DNA of 64,000 nucleotides from Castor canadensis (GCF_047511655.1 NC_133390.1:159647583-159711582); one strand, 5' to 3'; shown: positions 33,996-47,669, counted from the first letter of the stretch. Notes: generated by a model from the sequence alone, not told the origin. Translations and numbers: made by a program.

Positions 33996-34309
33996 AAAGA
34001 GACTGATTTCAGCTCATGGTCTGGTCCATGGTTGAAGGGTCACTTCTGGTGATGACCTTCTTGCTGGCAGAGAATTAAGGCATCATGTATAGACAGCATA
34101 TTTGTATCCCCTGATCTATCTCTCTCCTTACAAAGCCATCAGCAAAAAAACCAAAAACAAAACAAAGCCACCAGCATTCAGTTGGGGCTTAACTCTGATG
34201 CCTTATCTAATCTTGTATGTGTGAGTGCATGCATGTATATTGAGGTCAAACCCAGGGCTTTGTGCATATTCAGTATGTGCTCTAGCCGCTGAGCTACATC
34301 TCATCTTTT

Positions 34310-34940
34310 TTTTGTTTTGTTCTGTGGTACTGGGGTTTAAACTCAGGGTCTACGCCTTGAGCCACTCCACCAGCCCTTTTTTGTGTTGGGTATTTTTGAA
34401 ATATGGTCTTGAGAACTGTTTGTCTGGGCTGGCTTCAAACTGCCTCCTGAGTAGCTAGGATTACAGGTGTGAGCCCTTGGCACCCAACTTTTTTTTTTTT
34501 GAGACTGTCTTACTATGTAGCTCAGGCTTGTGTAGAACTCACTAGGTAGTCTGGACTAGCCTTGCACTCTTGATCCTCCTGCTTCAGTCTCCTGAGTACT
34601 GGGATTACGGGGTTGGTATTTTGTTTTGGCAGTACTGCAGTTTGAACTCAGGGTCCCAGGCTTGCTAGGCAGGCACTATAACACTGCCTGTCCCCTAGCC
34701 CTTGAGCTACACCCTTAGCCCTTTTTCCCCAGCTGTTTTTCAGATAGAGTCTCACACTTTTGATCTAGGTCAGCCTTGGACCTGGATCCTTCTACCACCA
34801 CCTCCTGAGTAGCTGGGATTATAAGTATGTATCACCATGCCTGGCTTATTCTTTGAGAGAAGAGCTCACTAACCTTTTGTCCTTGCTGGCCTGGAACCAT
34901 AATCTTCCTATCTCGGCCACAGGCTTGGTAATCTTAAAGA
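34310..34940 (-). repeat. Reverse SINE cluster inside the MaLR LTR
   Basis: A dimer at 34310-34482 is followed by a B1-like unit at 34490-34608. A multimer at 34620-34940 comprises one tRNA-like and two 7SL-like units. Confidence 0.75.
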
Positions 34941-35279
34941 TCTCCCAAAAGCCTCACCTCTAAACACTGTAGTAGGATTAAGTTTCTACCCTCTTTATAC
35001 CTCACAATGGGGATCAAACTCCAACATGAGTTTCAGAAGGGACAAACTACATTCAAATTCAAACCATAGCATCCAGAAAACAAGGAGCATAGCTGAAACT
35101 CAAATCCAGGCCCTAAAAGACAGAATGAATCACAGGTAACTGTACTCTGTCCAAGTGGGTACTTGAATGAGAAAAACAATTGCATCCCTATTTTTATTAA
35201 TTCTACATGAAAGTTATCATTTCCTTCCATCTTTAATGTAGGCAACAAGCCACTGTACTATTAGCCACACCTGTGACTT

Positions 35280-35400
35280 TTTTCTTTTTGAGACAGGGTC
35301 TCACTCTGTAGCCCAGATTGACTTTGAACTCTTGATCCTCCTGCCTCAGCCTCCCGAGTGCTGGGATTACAGATGTATAGCACTGGGCATGGTACACCCA
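35280..35400 (-). repeat. B1-like SINE, reverse
   Basis: 'tttgagacagggtctcactc' and 'cctcccgagtgctgggatta' mark a well-preserved reverse B1-like unit. Confidence 0.9.
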
Positions 35401-35591
35401 GCACTTGTGACTTTTTCATTGAAAGAAATCACAGATATTTTCTTGTTTTGTTCAAATTGTACCAAGTTCTTGAAAAAAATTTATATTCATCACATCTTCA
35501 AAATCAGGGTAGTTAATGATTTTCTGCTCGTTCTTGTTATTCAGTACCTTAAAAGACATGCGTATATGTTATAATTGTGGGTTTTGTTTTT

Positions 35592-35915
35592 GTTTTTTGG
35601 CAGTTCTACAGTTTGAACTCAGGGCCTCAAACTTGCTAGGCAGGTGCTTTATCACTTAAGCCATACCACCAGCTCTTTTTTTGTGTGTTGGGTGTTTTTG
35701 GGGTAGGGTCTCATGTTTTGCCTGGGCTGGCCTTGAACCTACATTCTCCTGATTTCTGCCTCTGGAGTAGCTAGGATTACAGGTGTGAGCCACCAGCCCC
35801 CAGATCCAATTGCGTTAGTTTTTATTTTTTTATTTTTTGGTACTGGGGTTAGAATTCAGGGCCTCGTACTTGCTAGGCAGGTGTTCTACCACTTGAGGCA
35901 CTCCACCAGCCCTCC
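35592..35915 (-). repeat. Reverse dimeric SINE and reverse ID-like SINE
   Basis: The dimer is 35592-35805 ('ggcagttctacagtttgaac' to 'ggtgtgagccaccagc'). The ID-like unit is 35824-35915. Confidence 0.85.
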
Positions 35916-37422
35916 AACTGTGGATTTTTAAAAACATTTAACTGTGGATCCTGCTGAATTTTATTTTACGTATCTAAAACATTAATTTGTGAAGGTTTCA
36001 CCAGACTTTTGAAGGGTCCATGGCACAGAAAGTGCCATGTAAATACCTGTACTGGAGAAGTCTAAGAGGAACATGTGGAAGTATTGCCATTTTCTAGACA
36101 TCTCAGTGGCTTCCTAGGAGCAGTTTAGCACAATATTTGAAGTTAGCCTATTTGAAAATTCAGGACATATAATCACTATAAGTTTGTACTTTAATTCCCT
36201 CCTTCATAAAGGTCACAGTCTACCACATAAATAAAACTATCTTCAGGTCAGGGCCTTTTATGACTGGTGCCAGATGCTTCAGAGGAAAGCTGGCTTTGTC
36301 ATGAGTTTCACAGAAGAGGTTATGTTAGAACAGAATCAAACTGACAAGTGGAGGTGTAGCCAGGATTTTTCAGGCTGATACAGCTGTTTGATTTGTTGTA
36401 GTTCAGGAGAGAAGAGCCAGTTACTATTATCTATGAAGACTCCACAGCAGGCAGAGTGGTGTCAAGGTGAGAAAAAGAATTGTGAGGCTAGAAAGTCAAT
36501 GCCACATCTGCCTCAGTGGGACCTCAGGCAAGCTACTTAGCCTTTCTGAGTCTCAGTATCCTCTTCAGTGAAATAAGGATAACAAAATGGACTGTACTAA
36601 ACATGAGATTCTTGGGAAGACCAAGTGAGATAGTGATCGTTAAAGCCCTCAGCTAGTTGTGAGTTATTTCTGGTATTGGCAGTTAGCAGCTTGGACAGAA
36701 TTCTTCCATTTGCTAGTATGAGAAAACCCAGTTCCAGGGAATGCATTGATGGCTCATCTGAAAAGTCTTGAGATAGTTCTTCTGCTCCATGCTTAGCTGG
36801 ACTCAGAAGCTCAATGTCAGCAGGACCCAGCGTCTGGCTTTCTGTCTCTTCTTATCTCTTGACGTTCATTCTTATAAGGCTCCTTCTCAGCCATCTTTTC
36901 CTCTCATAGTTGCAAGATGGCTGCCATGGTCATAGCACCTAATTTCCATCTTCCAGTTTTATTCTGACAGGAAAGAATCACTCAAGTGAGAGGTTTAGGG
37001 TTAGTTTTTCCTGAAACAAATTGTCTTTAACTGAGTCATCAGTGTGATCTGGGTTTAAGAACTAAATCCTCTTTTGGGCTGGGCATGGATCTGAGTGCTT
37101 CTACCTTAATGGTGCTCAGTTGGGTAGTGAGCTACTGGGGATCATGCCAACACTGTTTATCTGTCTCTTTTTAGGCATGTTCATCTGTATTTCACAGACA
37201 AGAGAAACTGAACCTCAGAGAGGGGAGAGATAGGTGCCCAATGTCACACAGCTAAGAGTGGAACCAGGATTTGGATCCTGGCAGCTTTCAGCATCTTTTC
37301 ACTCATTTATTCCACTATAGTTCACTGAACATGTGCTAGATGTCTAAGCATGTACAGCAGCCAGACAGACCAACAAAGTCTTTGCTTTCAGGAGGTTTCA
37401 GTTGAACAGAGGCAGGTAGTGA

Positions 37423-38359
<937 letters not shown>

Positions 38360-38864
38360 TAACTCCATTTCATTAAACATCTTTCCCCCTTCCTTGTTCG
38401 TTAGTACTTGACTTTGCCCTTGACCCAGTGGGAAACATATCAGATACTGTTCTCTTGGCCTGGAATGTTCTGGACTACTCACCTCTCACCCAACTTCTCT
38501 GTCTAGTCAAACTCCTAGTAGATCTTCAGGTGTCAGTTTGTGGGATAGTAAAAATAAGAATAGCTAACAGATTGAACACTTGCGGACAAGGCAGTTTGCT
38601 AAGCGCTTGGTACCACTTGTCACATCCCATCTCAGATTCATGCCCAATGAGTTTATTTTTCTATTTTCCTCAGTTTATAACCAAGGCTCAGAACAATGAC
38701 GTGCCCAAAATGTCTGATTCAGAAGTCTCTAGGCCTCACCCTCCTACTTCACTAATCCAAACCATCTGTTCTCACCCCAGAATAGAGAGGGTACTCTGAT
38801 TATGCTTCTGTTGTACCCTCTGTTTCTTTAAAGCGCCCCCCCCACCCACACACTGTGCTTTTTT

Positions 38865-38975
38865 TTTTTTAAGGAAAGGGTCTTGCTCTGTAGCTCAGAT
38901 TGGCCTCAAACTCTTAATCCTCCTGCCTCAGCCTCTCCAATTCAGGGATTATAGGAGTGAACCACCAAGCCCAAC
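38865..38975 (-). repeat. B1-like SINE, reverse
   Basis: 'aaagggtcttgctctgtagc' is followed by 'cctcctgcctcagcctctcc'. Confidence 0.8.
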
Positions 38976-39579
38976 TCACATTGTAATTCTTGATTGTATA
39001 ATAATTTATAGTTTACATGCCCCATCAGACAGCAATATGCTGACAGGTACCAGATTTATCCTTTTCATCATTGTAATCTTCCTATTGTCATGGTGCCAGG
39101 CGTATGTGATGCTCAACAAACAAATATTGAATAAATAAATAACAAGATATAAATAATTTCAGCCATGTCAGAAAGAAGGCTCCAAAGCACCTTATCTATG
39201 GGTACCATCTATAACAATCAAAAAGCAGAGCTCATATATAAAAAAAGATTTTTGTTTTGAATACAAACATGAGAAGCCACATCAGGATGCATAAACTAAA
39301 TCCCATTTACCTATTCTTAGTTATTTGCCTTTCTGTAAAATAGTGAAAACCCAGTAAAGTATTTGCACTGGCTCCGAAAATACAGGTGGCTATAGAGAAA
39401 CTTGCTGGATATTAGGGGTCTAGTCCCTTGTAACTGGAACTTAAAATAAGTAGTGTCATGAAGGGGATGGGGTCTGGGAAAGGGGGTTTTAGCTCTGAAG
39501 GGAAGGGCAGCTAATTTTTTCAAACTGTGGAAAAATAAGTGTCACTTAAACTCTCAGCTCTTGCTTTTTAAAAGGAAAA

Positions 39580-39800
39580 TTCTAACTGGGCATTGTGGTA
39601 CACACCTGTAATTCCAACTACTTGGGAGATAGACGCAGGAGAATGAAAAGTTTGAGGCCGGCCCTGGCAAAGTTTGTGAAACCCTATCTCATAATAAAAA
39701 GAAGCAAAAAAGGGCTGGGGGCATGGCTTGAGAAGTAGAACACTTACCTCTCCTGCGTGATGTCGTGGGTTCAATTTTCAATAACACACACACGCACACA
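39580..39800 (+). repeat. Dimeric SINE with (CA)n tail
   Basis: The 7SL-like unit is 'ctgggcattgtggtacacac'. The tRNA-like unit is 'gggctgggggcatggcttga', ending in CA repeats at 39785-39801. Confidence 0.85.
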
Positions 39801-40448
39801 CAGAAAATTCCATTGACAAAGTAAATTTGGTAGAGTTTATCTGAAGAGTTATCCAGGCTGAATATACAGGGCCTTCTGCATCAGCCAAAGCTCATTATCA
39901 TGATTAGACTATTGATCTGAACTGCAAGCCCAGACCAGGGCCCCAGTCCAAGTGCATTGCTTCCAGCAAATTCTAACAGTTATCAATGATGTCACTATGG
40001 CTAGGTCACTTTATCTCTCTGAGCTTTAGCCACCTGCTCTATAAACGGGTAGGGATGCCTGTCTTCCACAGTCTTAAGGATAGAAAGAGATGATCTTGGT
40101 AAGGGTGTGACCCCTTACGTGGTATAGCAGATACTCTTCCTGTGGTGACCCTGCTTTTATTCCTGTCTCTTCAGACCGCTGTGCCTCTTCTACTTTGGTA
40201 CTATGAATTGAACTCAGCACTTTTGAGGCCTAAATCACCTTAAGTTCACCCCAATTAACTAACTCAGTCATCCTGAATCAGTTGAGCTCTGAGTCCATAT
40301 GTGTTGCAGCTGACAAAGTCTAAGATCGTTGTTAAACTTGAACCACTTTATGAGGGAAGGCATGATGCATGAGGTTAGGGGAAGGGATGGCCATAGTGGT
40401 GTGGGCCTTCAGTCACAGGGAACAAGAAGCAAAAAGAGGAGAGTCCAG

Positions 40449-40794
40449 GTAGGGCACAGTGACACTTGCCTGTAATACCAGCTACTTAGGAGTTGGAGAT
40501 TGAGAGGATCACAATTCAATGCCAACCTGGGCAAAAAGTTAGTGAGACCCCATTGCAACCAAAATCTAGACATGGTGGTACACGCCTCTTAGCCTAGATA
40601 CATGGGAAGCATAAATAGAAGAATTGCTGTCCTTTCTGGCCCAGGCAAAAGCACGAGATCCTATCTGAAAATTAACTAAAGCAAAAGGGCTGGGGATGTG
40701 GCTCAAGTGGTAGAGCATCTGACTAGCAAGCAAGGGTGCTGAGTCAACCCCCAGAGACACCAAAGTAAATGAGTGAATGAATGAATGAGTGAAT
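40449..40794 (+). repeat. Trimeric SINE (7SL-like, 7SL-like, tRNA-like), second copy
   Basis: The first unit is 'gtagggcacagtgacacttg', the second 'ctagacatggtggtacacgc', and the tRNA-like unit 'gggctggggatgtggctcaa'. The tail is a (GAAT)-type repeat. The flank 'agagtccag' is duplicated at 40440-40448 and 40795-40803. Confidence 0.85.
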
Positions 40795-41286
40795 AGAGTC
40801 CAGATGTTCCTCCTTCCCCCTGGCCCAGGCCCTAGTATCTGAAGTCACTGGGCCAGAGGAAGATGGGTTGGATTGAGATGCCAGAGCCAAAGGTAGCACC
40901 AGGACTGCTGGGCAGGGGGATTGGGTAGTTAGTGAGCTAAAGTTGAGAAACTATCCAGATAGGTGTTCCTGAGAATGGGACAAGCTTACAGAGCCACAGG
41001 GATGCGGGGCATGGCCATGATGGAGTCAGAGAGAAGGTTCCCGGGTGGAGGAGCAGAAGTAAGAAAAGCGGGAGCTGGATCATCCCATGGATAGCTGGGA
41101 CAGCAAAAAGGGGCACTTGGCTGGAGGGAAGGGCCTTGAGAAAGAGGATGTAGGAGATTGTCTGCAGTCTAGGTGAGGCGGCTGGGTGAGTAGTGGTGAA
41201 AATCTTCTACCCCTTGTATTTTCAAGAGTTGAAGAACATGGTCCCTTTCTGGAAGGTACTGAGATCTAGATTCCTTTCATGTGTGA

Positions 41287-41628
<342 letters not shown>

Positions 41629-41644
41629 TGAACTGAGATGTATA

Positions 41645-42305
41645 GTAGCTCTCCATTTTTGGGGGGATACTTTCCAGGACCTCCAGTATATGTCTGAAAC
41701 TGAATGGTACCTAATCCTCTATGTGCTATGTTTTTTCGTGTGTGTGTGTGTATGATAAAGTTTAATTTATAAATTAGGCACAGTTAGGGGTTAATAATAA
41801 CTAATCATAAAATAGAACAATTATAGAGGAATACACTGTAATAAAAGTTACATGAATGGCCTCTGAAAATATCTTACTGTACTATACTCACCCTTCTTGT
41901 GATGACGTGAGATGATTTTTAAAGGAAGCATTTTATGGCTTCTCTTTGGCATATCTGAGTTGCCAGCATCATTAACTACTGTTGTGATGTGGGGCTATTA
42001 TTAAGTAAAATAAAGTTTACTTGAACACAAACACTGGCATACCAAGACAGTCAATCTGATAACCATGACAACTACCATGTAACTAATAGGTAGATAGTGT
42101 ATACATGGACACTCTGAACAAAGGAATTACTAATATTCCAGGAGGACAGAGTAGGGTAGCAAGAAATTTAATCATGCTACTCGGAATCATGTACAATTTT
42201 AAACTTATAAATTGTATATTTCTGGAATTTTCATTTAATATTTTTGAACTATGCTAGACCATTGGGTAACTGAAACCACAGATAAGGTCTTTGGTTATGC
42301 TTACT
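41645..42305 (-). mobile_element. Tigger/MER2-type DNA transposon with transposase remnant
   Basis: Read on the minus strand, it shows the MER2/Tigger1-like terminal region, the sequence leading to a pogo-type transposase start, and the first transposase codons, now decayed. Plus-strand landmarks are 'ggcatatctgagttgccagc', 'gtggggctattattaag' and 'tatttctggaattttcattt'. It is a non-functional fossil. Confidence 0.7.
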
Positions 42306-42329
42306 TGTTTTATCTCATTTCAGTCATAG

Positions 42330-42450
42330 CCCTAAAGATGTTAGTATAGTCATTATTCCCCTTTTACAGAGGTGGAAACTGAAGCACAGGAAGATTAAAT
42401 GGCTATCCAAGGTCACATAGTTGAGGGGCAGAGGCAAGGATCAACTCAGG
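42330..42450 (-). repeat. MIR core, reverse
   Basis: The words 'cttttacagaggtggaaact' and 'ctatccaaggtcacatagtt' are a conserved reverse MIR core. Confidence 0.65.
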
Positions 42451-42604
42451 TTTGTCTGACCCTAAAGCTCTTCTCAGGAGCTGAGATTTGAGTTGCCTAG
42501 TCAGTTCCTTACATTGTAAGTCACCACAGACATTTTTGAGTTCTTGCCAAGGTCATTATACATTATGCAGAATAGGATCTGGAGGGATACAGAGATGGAA
42601 AAAA

Positions 42605-42700
42605 GGACTGGGAGTGTGGCTCAAGTGGTAGAGTGCTTGCCTAGCAAGTATGAGGCCCTGATTTCAAAATCCCAGTATTCCCAGTATTACAAAAAAAAGA
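42605..42700 (+). repeat. ID-like SINE monomer
   Basis: 'gggagtgtggctcaagtggt' is followed by 'gccctgatttcaaaatccca' and an A-rich tail. Confidence 0.85.
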
Positions 42701-42736
42701 AAAAGAGTAAAAACAAGGATGGAAAAGACTGGTTAT

Positions 42737-42770
42737 CTCTCTCTCTCTCTCTCTTTCTCTTTCTCTCTCA
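42737..42770 (+). repeat. (CT)n microsatellite
   Basis: A pure CT run is followed by interrupted TTTCTCT repeats. Confidence 0.9.
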
Positions 42771-43009
42771 ATAAATTATGAGCATAGAGAGACAAAGCTA
42801 GGTATAAACTATGGGAGTTCCAAGAATTCAGAAGAGGAAATTCCCCACAGGCTGGAGATTTAAAATAAGGTTTCCTGTATGAGGGGAAGAGGAAGATGAG
42901 CCTTAACATATTGAATCATTAGACAAAAGCAGGGGGCAAGATTGATTGCATACTGAAGCTGACATGTACTGGCATACAAGAGCTGATTGTTAAATTTTAC
43001 TACATATTT

Positions 43010-43088
43010 TTTTAGTATTTGGGTTTAAACTCAAGGCCTTGCACTTGGCAGGCAGGTGCTGTACCACTTGAGCTACACCCAGCCCAGA
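43010..43088 (-). repeat. ID-like SINE, reverse
   Basis: It shows 'tatttgggtttaaactcaag' and ends 'gagctacacccagccc'. Confidence 0.75.
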
Positions 43089-43729
43089 GGTTCTTTTATG
43101 TCTATTTGGTAAAAATACTGTACAATTGTGTGCATCTCTTCCAAACCCCACATTAATGTTGCTACTGAAAAATCAGCCACGGTAGGAGCATTTTACACAA
43201 TGAGGATCAACGAACACCCTATGTCAGGTCTTGATTTATGGCTTTGCTGACTGTCTTTAGAAAGCGATAAAAGAAAATGTTTAAATACAGATTAAATTTG
43301 AAAGTGGGCTGAGTCTAAAGCCATTACACAGAAAAGAAGGAATTTTAGGAAATATTCTTCCAGTATTTAGTAACTATTACTTGATTCATCATAGAACTTG
43401 CACTATGGGTGAACAAGTGATGTTCCACTATACCTAGTACCAAAGCTAAAGGAAGTTTTGATTTAATGAATATAATTAATGTGAAGGTGAGACATAGTTG
43501 ACCAGTTAATCACAAATGAGATTTAACAACAGTTAAAATTATTGGGAAACAGTGAATCAAGATGCAACTTCATTTATCAAGTGATGGTTGAGTTGTGACT
43601 GTAAATTGGCCCTGAATAAGAGTTCAACCAACACCAATAAAAATATTCTGGGAGGATTTATTAGCTATATGGAATCTCCAGGAAAGCTGTATCATATTTA
43701 TTACTTACAAATTTTGGTGGTAAACCTTT

Positions 43730-43940
43730 TTTTTCAGTGCTGGGGATTGAACCTAGGGCCATATACATACCAAGCAAGTGCTCTGCCACTGAGCTATATC
43801 CCCAGCCCTTGGTTTTGTTTGTTTTTTGAAAACAGGGTCTTGTTATAAAGCTCAGGCTGGCCTTGAACTCTCCATTGGATCCAACTTCCACCTCCCCAGT
43901 GCTGGGATTACAGGCATGTACCACCACACCTGGCTTGACA
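43730..43940 (-). repeat. Reverse ID-like unit followed by reverse B1-like unit
   Basis: 43730-43808 is 'cagtgctggggattgaacct'. 43825-43936 is a B1-like unit with 'ccccagtgctgggattacag'. Confidence 0.85.
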
Positions 43941-44514
43941 CATCCTTTGTAATAATAACATGTATATGTTTACATTTTTTCAGAGCAGCAATTGTTAGAC
44001 TGGCAGCACCACTAGTGGTGTGCGTAATTCTGGGGCCAGTCTCAAAGAACAAGATCGTCTCTTGCTAATAGGTGTAGAAAGGAAGTTATTGCAGTACGTT
44101 GAATGGGTTACAGCTTTACTGGCTAATGGAGGAATGGGAAAACTTCAGAAACAGACCCTAAACTGAAAATAATTCCTAAAGAGCTTCAAAGCATAGGTCA
44201 GAACTGGACTGCCATGAGTGCTGCTACCCTGCCATGTTCAAGAAGCTACTTATATAGCCATCACCTTGAATAACAAAATGGATGACTGGTGCTTCCCACA
44301 CCATTCTGTGCTCAAGTGCACTATACTGGTGGAACCCAAATCACATCCAGGACCTTTGCTGTGAGGGGACTTGGAAAACGAAGTGATTGGCCTCCAAACT
44401 CTACACATTAAAAAGGAATTGGATGGTGGGGATGAGGCCATTACCAACTGAAGTGTGGACCAAGCACATGGTAGGGATATGCCTGGGGTGAATATGACAT
44501 GTTTGAAGACTTTT

Positions 44515-44700
44515 TTTTTTTCTTGGTGGGACTAGGGTTTGAACTTACGGCTTTGTGCTTGCAAAGAAGGTGCTGTACTGCTTGAGCCACACTTCCAGTC
44601 CATTTTTTCTGGTTATTTTTGGAGATGGGGGTCTCACAACTATTTGCCCAGGCTGACCTTGAGCCACAATCTTTTCAGTCTCAGCCTCCGAAGTAGCAGA
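44515..44700 (-). repeat. Dimeric SINE, reverse
   Basis: The tRNA-like unit is 'ggtgggactagggtttgaac'. The 7SL-like unit ends abruptly after 'tcagcctccgaagtagc'. Confidence 0.75.
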
Positions 44701-45007
44701 AGCCGGCTGAAGTAGCCCAGCCGTATTTGGAGACTCTTGATATGGCACATGAGAAGTGGGAGAGGGGTTAGAGAATATAAAGCAGAAAGCCCTGAAGATC
44801 AACTTGAATCATTTGCAGTTCCCTTCTCCTTCCCGATATGTGCTTCCTCCTTCCTAAAATTTCACTTCTAGAACCATGTAATGCCATAGGTCCCCAAATT
44901 TAACTCTTAGCTCTTTAATACTATACAGGCAGGACAAATGAGGGTCAGAGATGAGTGATAAGGGATATAAATTTAAGACTTCTTTAATCAGCATAAAGAT
45001 TATATTA

Positions 45008-45010
45008 TTT

Positions 45011-45049
<39 letters not shown>

Positions 45050-45053
45050 TTTT
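45008..45053 (+). repeat. (TTTA)n microsatellite
   Basis: About eleven TTTA units act as the reverse tail of the adjoining SINE. Confidence 0.95.
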
Positions 45054-45585
45054 GGCAGTACTGGGTTTGAACTCGGCCTCATGTTACATAGGTGCTCTAC
45101 CACTTGAACCACTCCATCAGCCCATGATGATTACATTTAGAGCAGCAAAAAAATGAGGATTTTTAAAAATCTGGCAGCACCAGGAATTGAACTCAGGGCC
45201 TCATGCTTGCTAGGCAGGTGCTCTACCACTTGAACTACACCCCAGCCCTAGGAGTTTTTATTTTTGTTATTTATTTATTTATTTGCAGTACTGGGTTTTG
45301 AACTCAGGAACTTCACCTTGAACCAGTCCACCAGCCCTTTTTTGTGTTGGCTATTTTTGAGATAGGGTCTCGTGAACTACTAGCCCAGGCTGGCTTCTAA
45401 CTGTGATCCTCCTGATCTCCGCCTCCTGAGTAGCTAGGATTACAGGCGTGAGCCACTGGCACCTGGCTTATTTTTGTTTTTTAGATAGGGTCTCAAACTC
45501 TTGATTGGCCTCAAACTCTTGATTCTATCTCAGCATTCTAAGTGCTAGGATTATAGCTGTACATTCCCTTGTCCAGCTAGAGATG
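45054..45585 (-). repeat. Reverse SINE cluster
   Basis: ID-like units lie at 45054-45122 and 45172-45248, a dimer at 45285-45470, and a diverged B1-like unit at 45480-45583. Confidence 0.85.
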
Positions 45586-45674
45586 ATTCTTAATCTGTTT
45601 TTACCTCCATTTCTTCATCATAAAAGTCTGGCAATGAGAACAAGTTTAGCACATGCCTAATTAACATTTGTCTG

Positions 45675-45860
45675 ATAATCCAGTGCTTCTCAAGTATAGC
45701 CAGACCAGCAGTATCAGCATCTGGAAGCTCATTAAAATGCAGATTCTCAAGCCCAACCAAGAACTATCAGATGAAACCTCTGGAAGGGAGGTTTCAGTAA
45801 GTAACAAGCCGTCCAGGGATTCACATGCACGCTAAAGTTGGAGAACCCTTGATCTAAGAG
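45675..45860 (+). mobile_element. MER5-like hAT (Charlie) DNA transposon
   Basis: The words 'agtgcttctcaagtatagcc', 'attaaaatgcagattctcaa' and 'cgctaaagttggagaaccct' follow the order of MER5A-type non-autonomous elements. The ends are near inverted repeats. Confidence 0.7.
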
Positions 45861-46759
45861 AGGAGTTTTTTAAAACGTAAATTTCTGTCTCACCCTAGAG
45901 ACATGCCCCAGGTACTCAATGCTTGGATTTCATTCTGAGAAAAGTAATACAGAGGTCATTTTGTGACAGCATTTGGGGACTCGGAGCCAGCAAATAGGTT
46001 TGGTTTGGCCTTTACAGTGTTTCACTAAAATCTGATCATTGGTGTGAAGCTTTTGCATAGAATTATGATTTCTGGCTTTGGAAATTCAGAAGGAGACAGC
46101 AAGCTAGATTCCACCCCCCTGGCAGGAATTGAGAAGCGTCCGTCTCCTGTAAAGAGAGCACTCCTTTTTTTTTTTTTTTTACTTTTATTTCCTGTAGACC
46201 TGCCCGTTTAGTGTTCTTTTGGAGGCGGGGAGACCCTGCAATCCCAACTCCCATGCTTTACTATTACTGCCACTAGAGGGCGAAGTCAGGAGCTGGTGGT
46301 TGGGTTTTCTTGGGACAACTTATGTTGGGAAACATGATTCCTGCTAGTATAGCAAGCATAATTAATGCCCAATATCAAACCTTTCTGAGCAGCTTGTCGT
46401 TTGGGTAGGCGTGAAATTCTTACCTCCAAAGATTCAGAAGTAATTAAAGACCCAGAGAGACTTCCAAGAGGAAACTGTTCATATTTATCTGGTACCTCTG
46501 GTTCTTGGGTGATTAATGTTTGTTGAATGAATGTTGAATAAAGCTCCAAGCACAATGCCGGGCATATAATAAGGGCTCACTAAATATCTGTTCCTTTCTT
46601 CTCCTTCCTCTCCTGTCTCTTCAACAATTGGGCTTCAGTCATTTGTAATGCATCTCCTAGAGTTCCTAATAAAAATGGTAAAATGTTATAAAGATAGGAA
46701 ATAAAAAGGAGAAATGTCCTTCCTTCCTTCCTCCCTTTCCTTTTTCTTTATTCTTTCTT

Positions 46760-47180
46760 TAGTGCTGGGCATTGAACCCAGTGCTTCACATGCTAGGCAA
46801 GTGCTCTACCACAGAGGTATACACCCTAGTTCTTACCTGTCAGATCAGCAAAGATTAAAAGGATTCTGAAAACCTAGTGTTGGCAAAGATGTAACAGGCT
46901 CTGTCATGCACTGTTGAGGGAATAGAAACTGAGCTAACCTTTCTGGAGGGAAGTTTGGCAATGTGTAACAAAATTTATTTATTTATTTATTTATTTATTT
47001 TTGTGGTACTGGGGCTTGAACTCAGGGCCTACATCTTGAACCACTCCACTAACCCTTTTTTGTGAAGGATTTTTTCAAGATAGAGTCTCGCAGACTACCC
47101 AGGGCTGGCTTTGAACTTCAATTCTCCTGATCTCTGCCTCCTGAGTAGCTAGGTTTATAGGTGTGAGCCACTGGCACCTG
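46760..47180 (-). repeat. Reverse ID-like SINE, (TTTA)n and reverse dimeric SINE
   Basis: The ID-like unit is 46760-46835. The ATTT repeat is 46973-46999. The dimer is 47000-47180 ('gtggtactggggcttgaact' to 'tgtgagccactggcacctgg'). Confidence 0.85.
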
Positions 47181-47479
47181 GCCTATGTAATAGAATTTAA
47201 AACATGCATGTTTTTAGGAATTATTCCCAAACTGGTAATCAAACATGGGTATCAAATAAATTAGGATAAACTACATTGTGTTGCATTTATAAGCAATTCT
47301 CAAGTCTCAATGGAGTGACTAACCAAGATTTATTCCTTAATCACACTACTTACCAAGAGCAAGTCACCAAGTCACCAGAAAGTTCTTGTTTTTTTATGGC
47401 TACTCAGGGGCCCACAGAACTGGAGATTATCTCTCTTGCTCCTCTTTTTATTTTACTATTTTATTTTATTTTTTTATTT

Positions 47480-47532
47480 TGTCTCAGCCTCCCAAGTACT
47501 GGGATTACAGGCATTTGCCACCACACCCAGCC
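47480..47532 (-). repeat. Partial B1-like unit, reverse
   Basis: Only 'gcctcccaagtactgggatt' and the terminal 'ccaccacacccagcc' of a B1-like unit are present. Confidence 0.7.
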
Positions 47533-47669
47533 TACAGATAATATCTTGACCCATGTTTCTGTGATCATAGGACAGGAGAATGGAATGTTGAAAATCAAGC
47601 ATTGGCTTTTAAAGTTTCCACCCAGAGTACCACAAGTCCTGTCATTAGGAAAACCTAAGGCAATAAGAA

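Larger units (their letters stand above)
33596..35071 (+). mobile_element. MaLR-type solo LTR split by SINE insertions
   Basis: The LTR starts TGTCTTAATC and ends ATAGCA, with 5-bp flanks cccag/tccag (four of five match). Its fragments are 33596-33668, 34013-34310 and 34941-35071. Internal words such as 'ataccacagactgagcaag' and 'aaagcctcacctctaaacac' are typical of mammalian MaLR LTRs. No coding region is present. Confidence 0.65.
33480..35130 (-). repeat. MIR, reverse, split by the LTR at 33596-35071
   Basis: The left part (to 33595, 'aaatgggaaaactgaggtct') and right part (from 35072, 'agctgaaactcaaatccagg') read as consecutive pieces of one reverse MIR. Confidence 0.6.
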
